Source: Halobacterium noricense (GTDB taxonomy: Archaea > Halobacteriota > Halobacteria > Halobacteriales > Halobacteriaceae). From it: DNA of 64,000 nucleotides. The number at the start of each line of letters is the position of its first letter. Within the stretch, counting starts at the first letter, position 1. A program made the position numbers and the translations under genes. The stretch is taken from positions 2,170,001 through 2,234,000 of the forward strand of contig NZ_CP089468.1 in the NCBI RefSeq assembly GCF_021233435.1, in the 5' to 3' direction. Under the pieces are notes generated by a model. It did no database searches and was not told where the DNA came from. It saw only the letters and a program-made list of their open reading frames with translations. This document shows, piece after piece, positions 62,421 to 64,000 of the stretch.

Positions 62421-62671
62421 GCGGCATCATCGACTACCCCATCGTGACCGAGAAGGCGATGGACGAGATGGACTTCCAGAACAAGCTCCAGTTCGTCGTC
62501 GACATCGACGCCGCCAAACCCGAGATTCGCGACGCCATCGAAGCGCAGTACGACGTGACAGTCACGAACGTGAACACGCAGATCACGCCGGAAGCCAACA
62601 AGAAGGCGACCGTCACGCTGTCCGACGAGGACGACGCACAGGACGTCGCCTCCCGCATCGGGGTGTTCTGA
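62417..62671 (+). CDS. rpl23: Ribosomal protein L23 (uL23)
   Basis: 84 residues with [20 protein letters not shown] and [20 protein letters not shown]; docking site of SRP and chaperones at the tunnel exit. The ATGA overlap with rpl4 implies coupled translation. Confidence 0.97.
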   Translation: MSGIIDYPIVTEKAMDEMDFQNKLQFVVDIDAAKPEIRDAIEAQYDVTVTNVNTQITPEANKKATVTLSDEDDAQDVASRIGVF

Positions 62672-62673
62672 AC

Positions 62674-63396
62674 ATGGGACGAAGAATTCAAGGCCAACGA
62701 CGCGGCCGCGGTAGTTCGACGTTCCGCGCGCCGTCCCACCGGTACAAGGCAGAGCTCTCGCACCGCAAGACCGAGGAGACCGACGTGCTGGCCGGCGAGG
62801 TCGTCGACATCGAACACGACCCCGCCCGCAGCGCGCCGGTCGCGAACGTCGAGTTCGAGGACGGCGACCAGCGCCTCGTGCTCGCCAGCGAGGGCGTCGC
62901 CGTCGGCGACACCCTCGAAGTCGGCATTTCGGCGTCCATCGAGGAGGGCAACACGCTGCCGCTCGGGGAGATTCCCGAGGGCGTGCCCATCTGTAACGTC
63001 GAGAGTCAGCCGGGCGACGGCGGCAAGTTCGCTCGCGCGAGCGGGGTCAACGCCGACCTCGTCACGCACGAGCGCGACGCCGCGGTCGTGCAGCTGCCCA
63101 GCGGCGAAGTCAAGCGGCTCTCGCCGGACTGCCGCGCCACCATCGGCGTCGTCGCCGGTGGCGGTCGCACGGACAAGCCGTTCGTGAAGGCAGGCAACAA
63201 ACACCACAAGATGAAGACCCGCGGCGGCAAGTGGCCCATCGTCCGTGGTGTTGCGATGAACGCCGTCGACCACCCGTTCGGTGGCGGCGGCCGCCAGCAC
63301 CCCGGCCGACCGAAGAGCGTTTCGCGTAACGCGCCGCCGGGCCGGAAAGTCGGCGACATCGCCTCCAAGCGCACTGGCCGCGGAGGCAACAAGTAA
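62674..63396 (+). CDS. rpl2: Ribosomal protein L2 (uL2)
   Basis: 240 residues; [20 protein letters not shown] start and the PTC-proximal [20 protein letters not shown] near the C-terminus, ending in a basic KRTGRGGNK tail. Two-nt gaps on both sides. Confidence 0.97.
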   Translation: MGRRIQGQRRGRGSSTFRAPSHRYKAELSHRKTEETDVLAGEVVDIEHDPARSAPVANVEFEDGDQRLVLASEGVAVGDTLEVGISASIEEGNTLPLGEIPEGVPICNVESQPGDGGKFARASGVNADLVTHERDAAVVQLPSGEVKRLSPDCRATIGVVAGGGRTDKPFVKAGNKHHKMKTRGGKWPIVRGVAMNAVDHPFGGGGRQHPGRPKSVSRNAPPGRKVGDIASKRTGRGGNK

Positions 63397-63398
63397 CC

Positions 63399-63821
63399 AT
63401 GAGTACGGAATACCGAACCGGCCGCGAGGGTGAGTTCACCTACCGCGGCTACGACCTCGACGAACTCCAGGGGATGAGCCTGGACGAAGTCGCGGAACTG
63501 CTCCCCGCACGCCAGCGGCGAACCATCACCCGTGGGCTGTCCGACGACCACCAGAAGGTGCTCGAGGAAGCCCGCGAATCGGAGCCCGAGGAGACGGCAA
63601 ACGACCCCATCCGGACGCACCTGCGCGACATGCCGGTGCTGCCGGAGTTCGTCGGGCTGACGTTCGCGGTGTACACCGGACAGGAGTTCGAACGCGTCGA
63701 GATTCAGCCCGAGATGATCGGGCACTACCTCGGCGAGTTCCAGCTCACACGAAACTCGGTCGAACACGGGCAGGCGGGCATCGGCGCGACCCGCTCCTCG
63801 AAGTTCGTGCCGCTCAAGTAA
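63399..63821 (+). CDS. rps19: Ribosomal protein S19 (uS19)
   Basis: 140 residues; archaeal-type N-terminal extension ([20 protein letters not shown]), the core [20 protein letters not shown] and C-terminal [20 protein letters not shown]. Small-subunit head protein. Confidence 0.97.
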   Translation: MSTEYRTGREGEFTYRGYDLDELQGMSLDEVAELLPARQRRTITRGLSDDHQKVLEEARESEPEETANDPIRTHLRDMPVLPEFVGLTFAVYTGQEFERVEIQPEMIGHYLGEFQLTRNSVEHGQAGIGATRSSKFVPLK

Positions 63822-63824
63822 ACT

Positions 63825-64000
63825 ATGGGAATCAGCTACAGCGTGGACACCGACCCGGACGCCACCGCGAAAGCGATGCTCCGGGAGCGGCCCATCAGCC
63901 TGAAGCACAGCAAAGCCATCGCCCGCGAAGTCAAGGGCAAGACGGTCGCCGAGGCACGCGAGTACCTCGACGCCGTCATCAACGAGGAGCAGTCCGTGCC
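63825..64000 (+). CDS. rpl22: Ribosomal protein L22 (uL22), 3' partial
   Basis: The reading frame from ATG 63825 encodes MGISYSVDTDPDATAKAMLR then LKHSKAIAREVKGKTVAEAR, the archaeal uL22 N-terminus, and runs off the window end. It follows rps19 by 3 nt. Confidence 0.95.
   Translation, partial: MGISYSVDTDPDATAKAMLRERPISLKHSKAIAREVKGKTVAEAREYLDAVINEEQSV

Overview
The window is chromosomal DNA of an extremely halophilic archaeon (class Halobacteria; a Halobacterium-like genome is my inference). The grounds are: very G+C-rich coding sequence, highly acidic proteins, many genes with a TATA-like box about 25-30 nt before the start codon (leaderless transcription), an intron-containing elongator tRNA-Met, archaeal information-processing genes (Cdc48, RadB, an Orc1/Cdc6-like ATPase, S8e, an archaeal S10 ribosomal operon) and a C50-carotenoid (bacterioruberin) gene set.

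Layout. 1-6.1 kb: 3' part of a malic enzyme/phosphotransacetylase fusion, an island of small triloop hairpins, RNase HI, a CBS protein, a DMT exporter and an aldo-keto reductase. 6.4-12 kb: tRNA-Met with an 85-nt intron, small haloarchaeal proteins, and a divergent pair of surface proteins, one a membrane-anchored helix-turn-helix protein. 12.2-15.3 kb: adenosylcobalamin-dependent ribonucleotide reductase. 15.9-19.7 kb: a trpD-F-E-G operon in which every junction is a 4-bp ATGA overlap. Its promoter carries TGTACA boxes on one helical face. 19.9-22.4 kb: tRNA-Val(GAC) followed by an AT-rich 2.5-kb integrated element bounded by a 30-bp direct repeat, encoding a tyrosine recombinase and a PH-like/SHOCT protein. 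22.6-25.5 kb: small redox and regulatory genes; a FAD protein and a pirin share a near-identical 18-bp promoter motif. 25.6-32 kb: glycerol catabolism, glpA-glpB-glpC facing glpK, followed by a frameshifted small membrane-protein gene. 32.1-42.7 kb: Orc1/Cdc6-like ATPase, FKBP isomerase, a four-CBS protein with an HPF-like tail, PhoX phosphatase, RadB facing a RuvC-like protein, and Cdc48.

42.7-49.5 kb: a second hairpin island, a DMT transporter, S8e, PyrF, a J-domain membrane protein and a GTPBP1-type GTPase. 49.7-53.9 kb: carotenoid cluster, with crtB facing crtI-lyeJ-cruF; together they make phytoene, desaturate it, add C5 units and hydrate the ends to bacterioruberin. 53.9-57.2 kb: methenyl-H4MPT cyclohydrolase, thiamine-binding-type protein, MFS transporter and small proteins. 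57.3-59.2 kb: a lower-G+C patch with a stand-alone HsdR_N-type nuclease, an HNH nuclease and a possible 37-residue peptide gene, ending at tRNA-Gly(GCC). 59.7-64 kb: SPOUT methyltransferase followed by rpl3, rpl4, rpl23, rpl2, rps19 and the start of rpl22.

The items most worth following up are the minimal tRNA-Val element, the nuclease/HNH/peptide patch beside tRNA-Gly, the triloop hairpin islands, the TGTACA-type trp operator, the shared pirin/FAD-protein operator, and the CBS-HPF fusion.
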